Part shown: positions 1-14,002 of the stretch, piece after piece
Layout: every line of letters begins with the position of its first letter
Position numbering within the stretch: position 1 is the first letter of the stretch
DNA from: Amborella trichopoda
Lineage: Eukaryota > Streptophyta > Magnoliopsida > Amborellales > Amborellaceae
DNA: 64,000 nucleotides
Reading direction: 5' to 3'
Assembly: GCF_000471905.2 (NCBI RefSeq)
Contig: NW_006500327.1
Location: forward strand, 1,487,327 to 1,551,326
Position numbers and translations under genes: made by a program
Notes under the pieces: generated by a model
Seen by the model: only the letters and a program-made list of their open reading frames with translations
Told to the model about the DNA's origin: nothing
The model's database searches: none

Positions 1-635
1 CATACAACCATTGTATAGTAATATGATGCGATAACTTTAAAAAACCATCTCATGGCTATTTGTTTGATCCAAATTTTGAAATATACATTCTTTTCATTTT
101 AATGAACAATCAAAAAAAAAAAGAAGAAAAAACTGAAAACAGAATTTATTTTGATCCAAATTTTAAAATATTCATTTTTTTTATTCTAATGAATAATCAC
201 AAAAAAGGAAAAAATTGAAAACACAATTTAAAAAGTATTTTTTTGGTTTAATTAATTGAGATGTTTGAACTTAGGCTTTAAAAGGAATTTTTCATTTTTA
301 ATTTTTTTGAATGGTTCTATTATCATTAGATGAACAATATTAAAAAAAAAAGAAAAAATGATTTTGAGTTTACAATGGTTAAAATCTTGAAATTAACAAA
401 ATGGATAGATTAGATTCGGAGGGGATTCATTTTGACCATATCTAGATTCAAATTGTACTTTTTTTTTGGGGGGGATTGATTATTAATGTTTTTTTTGGGA
501 GGATGGGGGGAATTGATTATTGAGATGAAAAAAGTGTATGTGTAAAATTTGAGGTCATACCACAAACATGGTTTTCTATAGGTGTCATTGCATTATACTA
601 TAATACTTCGTTGCATTGGATCATTGCTCATAAGA
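1..635 (-). mobile_element. TIR-type non-autonomous element, copy 1 (inverted relative to copy 2)
   Basis: This stretch is the reverse-complement partner of 1331-1880. The start (TACAACCATTGTATAGTA) matches the end of copy 2. The end (GTTGCATTGGATCATTG) matches the start of copy 2, and the interior shares ATTTTGATCCAAATTTT-like blocks and the TGGTATGACCTCAAATTTT block. Both ends carry GTTGTAT...ATGCAAC-like inverted termini, so I read it as a TIR element of about 0.5-0.6 kb with no coding capacity. The left end may lie just outside the window. The superfamily cannot be told from the sequence. Confidence 0.55.
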
Positions 636-637
636 AA

Positions 638-760
638 GGGGTTGCATTCTATAAAAACTTCATTCTATATAGGAAAGGGGTTGCATTCTATAAAAACTTG
701 CATTCTATATAGTAAAGGGGTTGCATTATGTAAAAACTTGCATTCTATATAGGAAAGGGG
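638..760. repeat. Tandem repeat, about 40 bp x 3
   Basis: Three near-identical units of the form AAAGGGGTTGCATTCTAT...AAAACTTGCATTCTATATAG follow one another. They directly abut the inner end of the TIR element at 1-635 and share its GTTGCATT motif, so they may have grown from that end. Confidence 0.8.
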
Positions 761-782
761 TTGGGGTTGTGGTGGTCGCATC

Positions 783-884
783 CTCCAATTTAACACCTTC
801 AAACATTTCCTACCGTTAGACACTCAATTTAACTCTTTCAAATTTTTCCTACCATTGGCCCTTCCAATTTAACACCTTCAAAAT
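783..884. repeat. Imperfect tandem repeat, about 41 bp x 2.5
   Basis: Units with the pattern CCAATTTAACACCTTCAAA then a TTTCCTACC block recur at about 783, 825 and 865. Nothing coding is seen in 761-960. Confidence 0.65.
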
Positions 885-964
885 GTAACTCCCTAATCTA
901 TTGAAAAATGGGTAGGTACCTATTTTCCTCATTGAATTACCAAAAAAAAACTTATATTCTCTAT

Positions 965-2030
965 ATATTTTTTTTTGAGTCTAGCTATTTTTAAAACCTT
1001 TAGATTCTATAGCATCTTTTAAAAGTTCTAATTTTGTGTTGATGCTATTTTGGGTCTTATTGATTAAAACTTTGTAGTCTGCAAACAACATATACCACGT
1101 AACCTCATTTTGTAGGTACCTAGTTAAATCGTCTATAATTAAGACAAATAGGTATGGGCTCAATGTTAATCTTAATGTAGATCTATTGTCTTTAAAAATT
1201 CATTTGTTTCTCCTCTAATTGTTCACACAATAGTTAGTGTTCTCTTGTACATATATCTCACCAGGTTGATAGTATCGGGAGATTCATTTTTTTTCCAATA
1301 CCCGCCAAATTTAATGTTAAAGTATTTTATCATACAACAATGATCCAATGCAACAGTTGTATCATAGTATAATGCAACGACACTTCTAGAATATTATGTT
1401 TGTGGTATTTATATGATTTCAAATTTTGCACACACTCTCTTCATCTTAATAATCAATTCTTCTTAAAAAAAATAAGTTCAATTTGGACTCTAGATATGGT
1501 CAAAATGAGTCAATTCCAAAAACGAATCTAGACCATTCATTTTATGAATTTCAAGATCTTAGCTTTTATAAACTCAAAATCATTTTTTTCTTTTTCAACA
1601 TTGTTCATCTAATGATAATGAAGCCATTCAAAATAATTGGAAATGAAAAAAATCTTTCTAAGGCCTAGATCTAAGCATTTCATCAAAATGAACAGTTTAT
1701 GTTAATTGGGCTAAAAAAATACTGTCTATGTTGTGTTTTCAAATTTTTTTTTTTTTATTGTTCATTAGAATGAAAAAGAGTGTATTTCAAAATTTGGATC
1801 AAGCAAATGGCTATAAGAAGTTTTTTTAAGGTTGTTGCATCATGTTACTATACAACATGAAATCATTGCATTTGCCCTTTTATCATAAGCTTTCTCTAAA
1901 TCAATAAAAATCATGTAGAGGTTTTTTTTTTTCTTAAACTTCTTAATCAGTTGCTTAAGTAGGAAAATAGTTTTAGTTGTTGCCTCTTTGACATAAAACG
2001 AAATTAGTTTATGATGTACTTGTATCATGT
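965..2030 (-). mobile_element. RTE-clade LINE reverse-transcriptase remnant, split by an insertion
   Basis: On the - strand, 2028-1870 encodes the RT block with FLLKQLIKKFKKKKNLYMIF followed by IDLEKAYDK. After the interruption, 1310-970 encodes YMYKRTLTIV, RGETNEF, SPYLFVLIIDDLTRYLQ, MLFADYKVLI and NTKLELLKDAIESKGF. These are the conserved segments of plant RTE-type LINE reverse transcriptases in the right order. The catalytic F-A-D-D reads F-A-D-Y, and stops and frameshifts are present, so it is dead. The insertion is the TIR element at 1331-1880, which landed between the LEKAYD block and the LSPYLF block. Confidence 0.8.
1331..1880 (+). mobile_element. TIR-type non-autonomous element, copy 2, inserted in the LINE
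   Basis: It begins near CATACAACAATGATCCAATG and ends near ACTATACAACATGAAATC. Its sequence is the inverse of 1-635. Its placement inside the LINE RT domain shows that it is younger than the LINE. A 61-residue open frame at 1483-1668 has no recognisable protein similarity and is not called as a gene. Confidence 0.6.
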
Positions 2031-2289
2031 CTTAGTCATTGTATTATAATAAAAATGTATTATAATAAATAATATAATTAAAAGCATTTAAAAAAAAAGT
2101 TAAAAAAATCCATGAAAATATTATGCATCTAGTTACCACTCAACAAAAATCTATTTTGTAATAAGTACTTTTATCAAAAGATATATTTCAAAGAAAATAC
2201 ATGTTTCTAAGACTTTTTCCATTGATCCAACAGCCCTTATTAGTTGATTGGAGTGTCCACGACGGTCTATGTGCCTTGGGGAAATATTT

Positions 2290-2669
2290 TACAAGGGTGA
2301 GACCTTATACAATTAAATTAAGGCGCACTTCAAAAGTTCCCTTGAAGAGGTTACTTCGATGCTAAAAAATCTTCAAATTTCGATGTTAAAAAATCCTCAA
2401 ATTGATATATAAATGTGAAAAAGGATGAATTTCAACTATTGAAATAGTGTATCTTATATTACATTTTCTAGACCGTCAATTTTCAACATTTTTAAGTGTT
2501 CATTGATTTGCTCGAGCTACACTGTTTCTATAAATTTTGGAATTAGGGATAAAAATAAAATTTAGATCGACCATCACAAAATTTTTTAGATATTAAACAA
2601 CATTGTTCGATATTATTTGAATTTTTAGATATTAAACAACATCGTCTCGACTTTATACAAACCACACCT
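2290..2669. mobile_element. MULE-type MITE, diverged copy
   Basis: This is a member of a MITE family found throughout the window. Its left side has the TTATACAATTAAATTAAGGCGCAC motif, the middle has a block near TTTTCTAGACCGTCAATTTTCAA, and the right end is ATACAAACCACACC. The same blocks recur in the better copies at 15195-15541 and 51346-51736. The family assignment rests on the 11-bp target duplication of the 51346 copy. Confidence 0.6.
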
Positions 2670-2784
2670 TCTTCTTCTCTCTCTCTTTTTTTTTTTTGGG
2701 GTGTAAAATGGTCTATGTGGTCTTTCTTAAAGGAAAGTTCAAAACAGCCCTGGGCTCACAATTCCATCTTTACTTAGGCCTTAT

Positions 2785-3173
2785 TTTAATGGAAAAAGTT
2801 TATGTAAGGTTGCAAACTTAAAATGTAAAATTAGAGATGCACTTCAAAAATTCATTGGAAAAGGTTGTGTTAATGTTGAAAACCGTCTAATTGAACATCT
2901 GAATAATGAGATGAATGAATATGAAAAAAGAAATAGATCTTGAGTTTCAAAAAATAGTGCATCTTGCAACAAACACATTATCTAGACCGTTCATTTTCAA
3001 GATTTTCATATCTTTATAGATCTATTTGATTTTAACTAATTTTGAAGTTTAAGATCTTATAATTAAATATCAAAATAGATTTTCAAATAATCTGAAGAAT
3101 TTTTTAAACCAAAATCACATGATAAATGCCTTAAGTGGATTGTTTAAGGTTGCAACCGTATAGAAACACACCC
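2785..3173. mobile_element. MULE-type MITE, nearly full length
   Basis: The left end GGAAAAAGTTTATGTAAGG and the right end GTATAGAAACACACCC are imperfect inverted repeats. The interior has the family blocks TAGTGCATCTTGCAAC, TCTAGACCGTTCATTTTCAAG and TAGATCTATTTGATT. It ends about 190 bp upstream of the start codon of the small gene at 3367, so it borders or overlaps that gene's promoter. Confidence 0.7.
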
Positions 3174-3366
3174 TTGTTTAATTGGTACTGATCAATGACA
3201 TAATAACTGAGGCCTTTGTTTACTTGGTACTGATCAGTAACGGCAATAGACCCGACTTCATTCGTATGCTACATTCTGCATTTTTTCTCTCCTTCTAGTC
3301 TAGCCTGGTAAGAGGGAGAGATTAGAGGGGAAAAAGAGAGTAGGTGGTAGAAAGAGTAGAGAGAGA

Positions 3367-6300
3367 ATGCTGGGCAGGAATAGGTTCCTCTCGCTGCCCA
3401 CGGTGTTCGTTGCAGCTGTGTGAGTTTCCGCCGCTTCTAAAACCCTAATTTCTCTCTTCATCTCTATATTTCTTAATACCTAATGGTGGAATGATTTTTT
3501 AATGAATTTAATCACCAGTATTTGATAATTTGGGTACAGTCTTATATTTTCATAGATTACCATTATTGTAGTTCCCTGTAAATCTGACGAGTGCTTATAT
3601 TGATAGATGATATCTTCCTACAATTTTTCATTTCCTGAATTTGTTTGACATCGTGAATCTGACGAATGCCTATATTTGTTTCTGGAAAGGATTGCTATGT
3701 ATTCTTGAGCACAATTTACGACTTTTGATTCTCTCTCTGTATTTCCGTATTAGAGTTTTCTTTTTAGGAAATTGAGTATATTTGTCATTACGAAATGTCA
3801 AATTTGAGGAAACATAAACAGACAGACAGGATGTTATGGGAGAACAGATCAATTCTGAGTAATAACTTGATAAGTTTGCAATGACATAGAACTAGGATAG
3901 TTATTGCATAGAAGTAGGCAGGAAGTGATACATTAATTAATGGGAAGCCCATTATAATAGTACATATTTCACACTAACAAACAACTTTCGACTGAGCCAT
4001 GGGTTTGAAATCTCAAATTGATGAGTGGCAATACAGAAACAACATCCTCCATTGCTGCTCTTCATCAAATTCTTTTGACTTTGATAACTGTTGTACTAGA
4101 ATTCTGGATATGTAAGATAAAATGGCTTATGGCGATTTGATATGCTTTGGTGGTTTGGTTTGGTGAGTTTTGTTGTTTTCCTTGGATACATTCAGCCATT
4201 TGATTGAAATTCGGATCTCCAACTTAATTAGAATCGAATATAAAATCAGAAAATATACTAAAATTTCTTAGGCCGGCGACTTTTGACCTTTGCCGACGAC
4301 CCATTGGAGGCTGCATATTTATGTCTTTTTTGCTTGATATAGATCATTGTTTTTTGACAGTACTGCATATTTATGTCTTTTTGTTTGATACAGATTATTG
4401 TTTTTGGACAGTACCCTTGGACTTGGGAGGGTAACTCAGCCACGCCCGCTAGGTGATTGGGGCTAGTTGGGTGCCCCACTCTCCAAGCCTCAGCAACCTG
4501 CAAAAGAAAAAAAATACAAACAATTGTTAAAAATTACAAAAAGTAAAAAATAAAAAATAAAAAACACCAATATGTTAATTAGTAATGTCTTTTGATGATT
4601 CTCATAGCTTTTAAGATGATTTGAGAAGTTTTATATTTTTTCCTTTTTTTTTCAATTTTTTTGAAATATTCAAGGTATAAATCATATCTTTCAGTAATCC
4701 ATCATTTTTAACTTCTTTTCTTTTTCTTTTTCTTTATTTTTTTACAATTTTTTTGGTTTTTTAGAATTTTTAAACAAATTTTTTGGATGGTACATGACTA
4801 GGCCGAGTTACTTGTTCCAGCCAAGGGTCAAGTACCTTGGACGAGGTGGTTTAAAAAACATTGATACAAATGATGATACTTATTGTCTAGCACAACGAAG
4901 TCGTGTGAACTTGCAGCTCAAGAATTTATAAGTGGAAAATTTTTGCATTCAATATGTTTGGTTAAGTGTGGGATCTGAATTTTTTTCTTATTTTAATATA
5001 CATTATACATTGTAATTTATACTTAAATATTCTATGATGACAGATGACCCAACTATGTTTGTTGTATTGTATGATACATTAAATCAAAGTGCAACCTGTC
5101 AGAAATATGCATTTGGTTGGTTAGGCCATTAGGGGAACCATCAACCCAATATGTGAATTAAGATTGCTTAAGTTTTTTGCATTTGATTTTTCTTGAAACT
5201 ATCCAGAGTCATTACTCAACCATTTTGGAGGCTACAATGAATGGATACTTTAATATGCATAAACATGAGCGTTTTGCACTGTGTCAACAATGATATTGAA
5301 ATGGGATACTGCTAGGATACTTGTCAATATAAATGCAAGGTGGATAAAATGTAGTAGTATGCACTATGATAGGTTAGAAATGTGGTAACATGTAAGATGC
5401 TAGTGGTCGGGGCCTAGGTCGGACCGGTTCACACTTGACCCCCTCTCGAACAACCGCGTGGCCTTACGAGGGTCGCTCGCGCATCTCGTGGTGTCACTTT
5501 GTGCGGATAGATGTGTCCAACTTTTGAGAGGATTTTTAAGAATGGCGAAGAGATGAACTAGAGCACCTACCTCACCGCAGTTGGGTTCGTGGGAAAAGCC
5601 AGGGCAGAAACGCCCTCTTAAATCAATTCACAAAAGCCCTCCTGTTGTCTAGCAGCGCGGTTTGGGCGCAAACCCCTCTCAAACGTCAACACTTCATTTG
5701 GGTTCTTTCTTAGAAAACTGCTGTTGTAAATTCAAATAAAAATGCTCTTCTTTAGCGGGTTTTGTGAATGAGTGGCTCTGGTATGGTCTAGAAATGGGAG
5801 AGAAGAAAGCCTTCTCGCGACTCAGACACTATATGATCGGATGGTTAGTTGAGATAGCAAGAGAGTCAGAATTATGAAGAAGACTAACTCAGGACGACTA
5901 CAACTCGAGTGATTGGGTGCTAGAGAAGCAATGTCTTTTACAACCTCGATTCACTGTGTGAGAAGGTAGTTAGAGCAGCATCCTCAGAATTAAGACTCTA
6001 AAATATTGTCTTATGGCCTTTTGGGTTCAAATGTTTTAAGCGCTGAGAAGGACAATCAGTGAAGTAAATGCAGATGGTTAGGTGCGGGTAGAGAGTGCGA
6101 GTATGAGTGTGCGTAGAGCACAAGTACAGGTGTGTGAAGAGGGCGTGAGTAGGAATGTGCGTAGAGCACAGGTAGAGGTGCGCGAAGAGAGTGCGGGTAG
6201 GAATGTGCCTAGAGCACGGGTACAGTGCGGGACAGGGTGCGGGTAGAAGTGTGCGTAGAGCACGGGTACATGTGCACGAAGAAAGCGCGGGTAGGAATGT

Positions 6301-9300
6301 GTAGAGCACGGGTACAAGTGTGCAGCAAGGCGCGGGAAGAAGTGTGCGTAGAGCATGGGTACAAGTGTTCGGCAGGGCGCGGGTAGAAGTGTGCGTAAAG
6401 TACAGGTGCAAGTGCGCGAAGAGAGCGATAGGAATGTGTGTAGAGCACGGGTACAAGTGTGCAGCAGGGCGCGGGTAGAAGTGTGCGTAGAGCACGAGTA
6501 CAAGTGCGCAGCAGGGCGTGGGTAGAAGTGTGCGTAGAGCACGGGTATAAGCAGAGAGGGTAGATAGGTGTGCAGCAGAGAGGAAGCTAGGTGCCCTAGG
6601 CGCGGGTTAGTGACCTCAGGCGGGAAAGAATGAGAGTGGATGGGGAGGAGAGAGAAAGAAAGAGGAGAGAGAGTAGACTTAGGGCGCATATGTGCCTAGG
6701 TACACCTCCATGAGTCCTCGTGAATGCACATGAGAGAGAGGGCTAGGGTTTGGGTGTAGTGTGGTGTATGGGATGGGTTAGAGTAGAGTAGGGAATGGGC
6801 AGTGGTGTATGGTAGTCTAGGGGTATTTCTCTCTCTAGCAAATGTTTCTCTCTCCTCTCCCTTTGGTCTTGAACTTATGAGCAAAGTAAAGAGAGCAAAA
6901 AGATATTCACTCCAAAATGCTCACATATTATTATGATCAAGCCTTCAAACACTAAAAATTTCAAGACCCTATTACAAGGGACATGGGTTTCCTTATATAG
7001 AGCAACCAATAAACAGGGATAGAATGCTCAAAAGTACCCCAAATTGTCAAAAAATACACAATTACTGAATTAAAATATTCATCCCGTATTTGTACCAATG
7101 ACCAAAATACCCCTTAGTACTTTTCAGCAAATGACAAAACCATCCCTCCATGAAGGGCCTCTTGCCATGGCTAGTCTTCGGGAGTTTTTTCGGACACCTA
7201 TGATGGTAATTCGGGCGATCAATCGTCGTAATTGATGCTTGCACTTTTGTGAATGTTTTGATACCCTTCGATCGTCTTGAAACGAATTTTTCATGAAGAA
7301 CCCAAAATCCGGCCAAGTCCATAAACTTTGCTAATCTTTAACCATCAATGTTGTTTGATTTGTGATGTTCCAAGTCTTCATTTTGGTCACAAATTGGAGA
7401 GGACACTGTCACAATCATTTTGCAGTAATTTTGGTCCGTTTTGGTCTGAAATTGAGCATTTTCCAAATTCGGGAGATTGCCGGAAAATGGTTTTCCGGCA
7501 ACCGGAAAAACATGCCTTTCTTCAATCTTAAAATGTGTATCATTCGACTTCCAATTATGCATAAGATTTGTACCAAAATGTAGTTCTTCGACGCACGGTC
7601 GCAACAGACATGTATTTGCAATGATCCATCACCGAAATCTTGAGCTATGGTCTTCCAAAGAATTGGATGTTTTCTTATGAATTTCCATGTTTCTGAGCAC
7701 ATCTTCTCTCTAGAAATTCTCTCACTTCAGGTCACGCCAAGATGCTTGCCTTATATCAAAATGATGGAGTCTTCAAGATCTAGCTTGTGTCCAAATTTGA
7801 GCTTAATCGGACTGAAAACGAGCAAGATATGATTATTTGAAAATCCTCTCGAAATAAGAAGGCACAATTTTCATAAATGGAAACTGCTTCGTTGAGGCTG
7901 CACCGCAATAGTGTAAAACCAACATTTTTATGATAAGATAGGCCCAAAATGGTCCCGAAGGGTCCGATTGAGTCGAAATTTGGTATTTGGGGGTTTTTCG
8001 ATGTTCTGGATTCAATGGCGGTGATCTGATAATGTTTTGAGACTCAGAAAATAGGGCTGTAGTTGTCGGGTCCACTTGCAGCATGATAGGAGCTGGTTTT
8101 GAAAACCAAGTGTCGTTCTGATCATATCAAAACTTATCAGAATCTGACGAAACTTTGCAAGTGTCCTCCGGGTATCCCAAACTACCCTTTTCATGCATTT
8201 TGAAGCCGTTCCGATACTTCTTTAGAGGTTGCCCAATTTTAGGCTTATTTTTGCAGTGTTCCCATGGTCTGGTGGCGTCTTGGGTACCGGCAGGACCTGG
8301 TTGCTACTAGCTCTCATCTTATTCTCTTCAAGGATACAATTACGTCAAAACTGACGTATAACAGCTAGTCATATATTTATGGATTTGTTAGAGACGATTC
8401 TTGCTTCCATTTTCATATCCTTATTCTGGACTTCGATAAATGCTGAGTCGTATACTTGTTCTTTGTGCTATGCATCTATCTGGGCATCTTAAGTTGGGAG
8501 CCAACATATTGTTCGAGATCTTATTTGTTGATCATTATAATTTCCAAAAGATGAAAAACTTGTACATCTGGTGAATGGTAATATTTTTTAATCTAAAACA
8601 TGGAAATCAAATTTAATGTAAGAAATTTTATTATAGAATTATGTATACCACCACGTACATACTTCATTAATATCTAGATGTGAGTTTTTTTACATTGGCA
8701 GCCAATGATGCTAGCAATTGATCTTTGACAGTTATGCGTGACCTAGTTTGCTTACTTTCCAAATTTGTTCAACTCATGAAGATAATCCTTATGAAATTCT
8801 CATGGAAATCATACTAGTTTTTATGTAGCAAGTGGTATGTGGCCTTTATTTTTTTATGAATGTGGTCCGGCATTTATCACTCATTTACTTTTGTACATAG
8901 ATCTTTCTTGATTATTCTGTCAACACCTCTACGTGTAATCATTGATATTTTTTGTTCTAAACTTACCAATATACCTTCTTAGTGATCTTGTTCATTTTAA
9001 GATGATCTCTTCAATGATAATTGAGACGTTTTTCTAAACTTCAGCTATAAGTGCATCATTACAAATCTTGTGTTGCTAGCTGGTGATCTTCTCATGTTCA
9101 ATGTGTGAGAATTGTTACAGACAAACTTTAAGTGTTATAAACACCAGGGATACCTGATCTAAGTGGTTTAGTTGGGAAGTAGACCCTTTATTGGTCCCAT
9201 CAAATGCTATAAGGACCTGCTAAGAAACAGTTTAACTCACTCCTGTTTAAGTTGGTGAGTCGAAGAAGCCCTAGTGATGTCTTTCTTAGATCAAGTGAGC

Positions 9301-12300
9301 TTTCATACGACTGTGATCCTTGATCCTTAGAGACTTTAGAGATCTCATTTTTGGATGATTGTCATGTACGACATTGACCAACTTACCCTACATTCCTAGG
9401 TAAATATCACCATATTAACCTGTTGTTGGACGATTAAGTGCTCTAGCACCATGCTATGTTTCTTAAATAATGAATTTGCTTGGCATGGGGACCACCGACA
9501 CAATGGAGGAAGACTTAAAAAAAAATAAAGCTTTGTGCACATGGGTTGATGTGGGATGGGTAACCAAGGATTGGGTGAGCGAAATGCTGTGAAGTTGGGT
9601 TTTGTGGAGGTATGGCTTTCATGAAGGGTGGTTAGGAGAAAAGTATTAGAAGGTGGGTTTGGAACAATGTGTGAAGACTTGCCAAGTCCATTACGGACTT
9701 TGGTGAGTCACTCAGGCTCGGCAGGGTACCATGTCCAAATGAAAAATCTTTGGAACTGGCCAAGTCTCATTGATTCCCAAGGTTTCTTTGTTATTCTTTT
9801 TGAATACTTGGTCAAGTACAAGTTAAACTCTGCCAAACCCACTTTTCTGCCTTGGGCCTCGTTCTTGCCTGTTTCTTAAGAATTTTTCAGAATTTGATGG
9901 CCATGGCTTTGTGTAAACTAGTTCATGGAGACTAGGTGGCTAGGGAAAGGGTTTAAGAAAATAAAGGCTTTTTCAGCTTAGAGGTATATTATTTCTTGTG
10001 TGGAATGTATTCCAAGCATGCCAGTTTTTTGCATTTAGGAGATTAAAGGGCTTCAGGGTCAAGGTTCTCTAAAGTGTTTCAAGAGAACAATGGGCTTTGG
10101 GGTTGCACCGTAGTTCTTGGGATCGGGAGTGGGAACGGTAGAGAGATCGGGATGGGAGCAAGGGATCGTGAAATGCTACAAGATCCCTATGGTTGGGAAT
10201 ACCGTTCGTACAATGCACATGTTAGGGATCGAGATCCCCAATCTTTTGGGGATCTTGATCCCGACCTTTTGGGATCTTGATCTCAACTTGTTGGGGATCT
10301 TGTTGAGTGTATGGTAATCTAGGATTACATATACTCTTTAAAGTAGGGATTTTATTATTGATAGCAAGCAAGCAATAATAGTATTGTTAGTCGGCTATAA
10401 ACAAAGAAAATCATCTGTTTGGTTGTTGTCTTGGTCTTTAAGGTTGCGATCAAGATCCTTAATAGCAGGAATTAGGATCCCTATCGGGGGGGTTCAAGAT
10501 CCCAAACCGTAATTCATCCAAAACTAGGAGACACTGCTTATATATCAGAGCGTACAAGCTCTGAAAATTATGTATGCAAAGATGAGACAGATTAAGTATG
10601 GAGACCAGGAATTTGCAGCTGAAGAACAATAGGCTTTGTTTGTTTTTACTTTTTAGAGAGAGAGAAGGTTGGATGGGGAATTTAAGGGGGCATTGTGAAA
10701 GTGGGGCGGGGATTAAAAGGGGAGTCATTTTCTTGGTGGTTGAAACCATTGTTGAATGGTTTGCAAGAGAGAAGTGGCGGTGAGGGATGATTTGTTGGGA
10801 GAAGGTTAAAGAGTGGGCTCCCACTTTCCCAATCTACGGTTGAAACAAACTCGAGAAATTAAGAAAGTTGAGAACTTTCCCCCTTTTTTAAGATTATCAA
10901 ATGCGACCGAAGGAATGTTGAATGGTATATGAAGCAACAAGAGGAGTGCAAAGGAAGAAATGCGGGTAGCATACCCATAAATAAATATTTCAAATCCTAA
11001 TAAATCTATCTCTATGATATTTAAAAAAGGTACGGTTTGTATAAAGCTGAGGCTCTAAACAATCAAAGTAAAGGGCACCTTCAAATAGTGTTCAGAAATA
11101 TGGTTTCAATACTGGAAATCTTTGAGATAGCCTTAAAATATATTTTCGTCTCTAATTAGAAAATTTAAAGCTTCAAAAATACTGTAGATCAAGTAGATCT
11201 ATGAAAACTTGAAAATCTTGAATATTGACCGTCCAAAAATGCATTACAAGATGCACTATTTCCAAAACTTGAAATCCATTTTTTTCTTATATCCATGTAT
11301 CTTGAAGTTGAGATGAACAGTTTGAGGATATTTGGGCAACAAAAGAATCTCTTCTAGTGAAATTTTTGAGGTGTGACCTAATTTGATTGTTTAGAGCCTC
11401 ACACTTATATAAACTTTTTCCAAAATATATACATATAATTGCTTTCAGCATAGTAATTAAAATACCTTAAATTTATCAAACCTTTTTTTTATTGTTAATC
11501 AAATTTTATTGCCAAATTCAATCACATACTAATAAGCACTCTAAAGATAGTGGATCGGATTGTCGTTCAAATTGATGTGATTTTTTGGAATAAATTTTTT
11601 TGATGTAATCTTTTGGAAGAATAACTTTTCTCGTTTTGATTTGAGAATAACTTTTCAATTTTTGGAAGGATATTTGATTTGAGAATATTCATGTCCATAC
11701 TAGGCTCTACTATTTCATTCTATCCAAGTATTCCACATGCTAGTCATATTTTGAGGGATTGGGTATACAACTGAATCAAACTCCTACTCGAATTCTATAG
11801 TTATTGGGTGGATGGGCAATCTCAATTCCATAAGTTTTGGGTGAATGAGCAATGCAGCAGTTCTCACTGTCGTGCAAACGCAATAGCCACCCATTTGTCA
11901 AGATGAAACCTCTTCTTCTTCAGTTGTCCTGTGGAAAGTTTCTTGAATTTATGAAAACTCCTAGATCTAAAAGAAAACTTATAAATACAAAATATATATA
12001 TATAAAGTCTCATAAATAAATTTTTTACTTTGCCACTGATTTTATTGATGATGCAATAACAAAGTGAAAGTATAGTTAATCATAAGATATTTTGATTATT
12101 TGTTTTTATTTGGTTTAAAATGTCATTATATTGCATTTTATAGATGTATTTATTGAAGTTATTTTGATTATGGAACCTTTTGGAAAAAAAATTAGATTAA
12201 AGAAATTCATAATTTTTTTAGGGTTCATAATTTTTTAGAGGGATTAGGGTTTAGATAGATATTTGGCTGATGAATGCATTTTTATGGATATATTTATTCA

Positions 12301-13750
12301 TGTTTTGAAAAAAAATAGATTAAATAAATTCATAATTTTTTTTTGGGGATTAGGGTTTACATTGATACAAAGGAGTTGCTTACGATGAGTGAAATGTGTG
12401 CTGTATTTTCTTCATATTAGTCTCCTCCAATATCTCAATGATAAATTTTTTATAGTACTTTAAAATACATTGTCATTTAGCTATTTAAACTATAAAACTA
12501 TCGATATTTATAGTTTATAAATAAAATCACTCATTCAATTAGGAACCATATTAATTCATACTATTTGTTATTATTCTTTGAGGCATGAAAAGCATGATAC
12601 AAGCATACTATCTATACTAGTTTGTAAGTAAAATGACTCACTTAATATTTATGAACAATATTAACTCATATTATATTTATTATCCTTTGAGGCATAAAAA
12701 GCATGGTGCAGTCATACTACCTATATTTAAAATAGATATATATTAATTTATTAAGTCCATACAACATGTTTTACACAATAATTAAATCCAAAATGATTTA
12801 CTATACCCATAACTGTAGTGTAGATAATTTTAAGTATCCTTATTAATAATTAATGAGTACACAAGATGTTTAATACATTTTTTACAATATCTATAAATAA
12901 TCATGTTCCCTCGACTAGAAAAAAGGAATACCATAATATGATGAGATGATATAGTGTCCATAACATGTGGATGCTTAAAAGGTGTGCATACACCAACTGT
13001 TGACATTGAACCTAACCTTGTCTAATAATTTTAATGGAACATCTTGATATCTCATTATGGGATACAGGACATTTGAATTCTCACATGTTCTTTGTGGTTT
13101 TTAGTTAGCTTTTGACTTCGTTTTTTAATGGGACATGGTTATGGTGAGTTAAAGAGAAGTATGGGATTTATTTCCGGTAAGCCAAAAGTTAAGGTACATT
13201 TTTTATAATTTCCCTATTATTTATTAGTCCAGAGTTTGCTATGATGGAATTATCCCATATATTTGGTTGTTTTTCTTTAGCTTAATTTAAAACCTATAAT
13301 TTATAATAAAAAAATATTTTCTTGGATTTCTTAATGCCCTTTGAGTCATTTCGTGGTTTTATTGTATTTCACTTCAACTATTCCCTAAAATATTTTCCTT
13401 GATTTTTAATTATTAATGTTTTGGTACATTATAATTTTGACACAAAATTTCTTGTTTACCTTTTAAAAGTGTATACTGAATTTGACTATTTATTTATTTA
13501 TTTATTTTATATTATATTATTTGTAAGTGTATGGAAATAATGTGGTCTAAGAAGGGTGAGGATCTTAAACTTTCCCCTAATCCATCCCAAGCCCGAGTAA
13601 AGGAGGTGGCTTGTGTTAAGTAGGCAGCCAACGTAAAACTTGACTAAAACTTTTTATAAATCCTGAATCTACTATCTGCTTATGCGCTTGATAGAGAAGA
13701 ATGACGGACCATGATTCATATAGCCGACCCCAAATAGTTGGTAAAAGGCT

Positions 13751-13807
<57 letters not shown>

Positions 13808-13960
13808 ATGATTGTTATGGTGAGTCATCTCACTCACCTAACGTAAAACTTGACTAAAACTTTTTATGAATCCTGAATCTACTATCTGCTTATGCGCTTG
13901 ATAGAGAACAATGACGGACCATGATTCATATAGCCGACCCCAAATAGTTGGTAAAAGGTT

Positions 13961-14002
<42 letters not shown>

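Noticed and set aside
5998..6689. Open frames of 165, 203 and 79 residues on the - strand
   Set aside because: They are produced by the 47-bp minisatellite; three overlapping frames are all open, which shows a repeat, not a gene.
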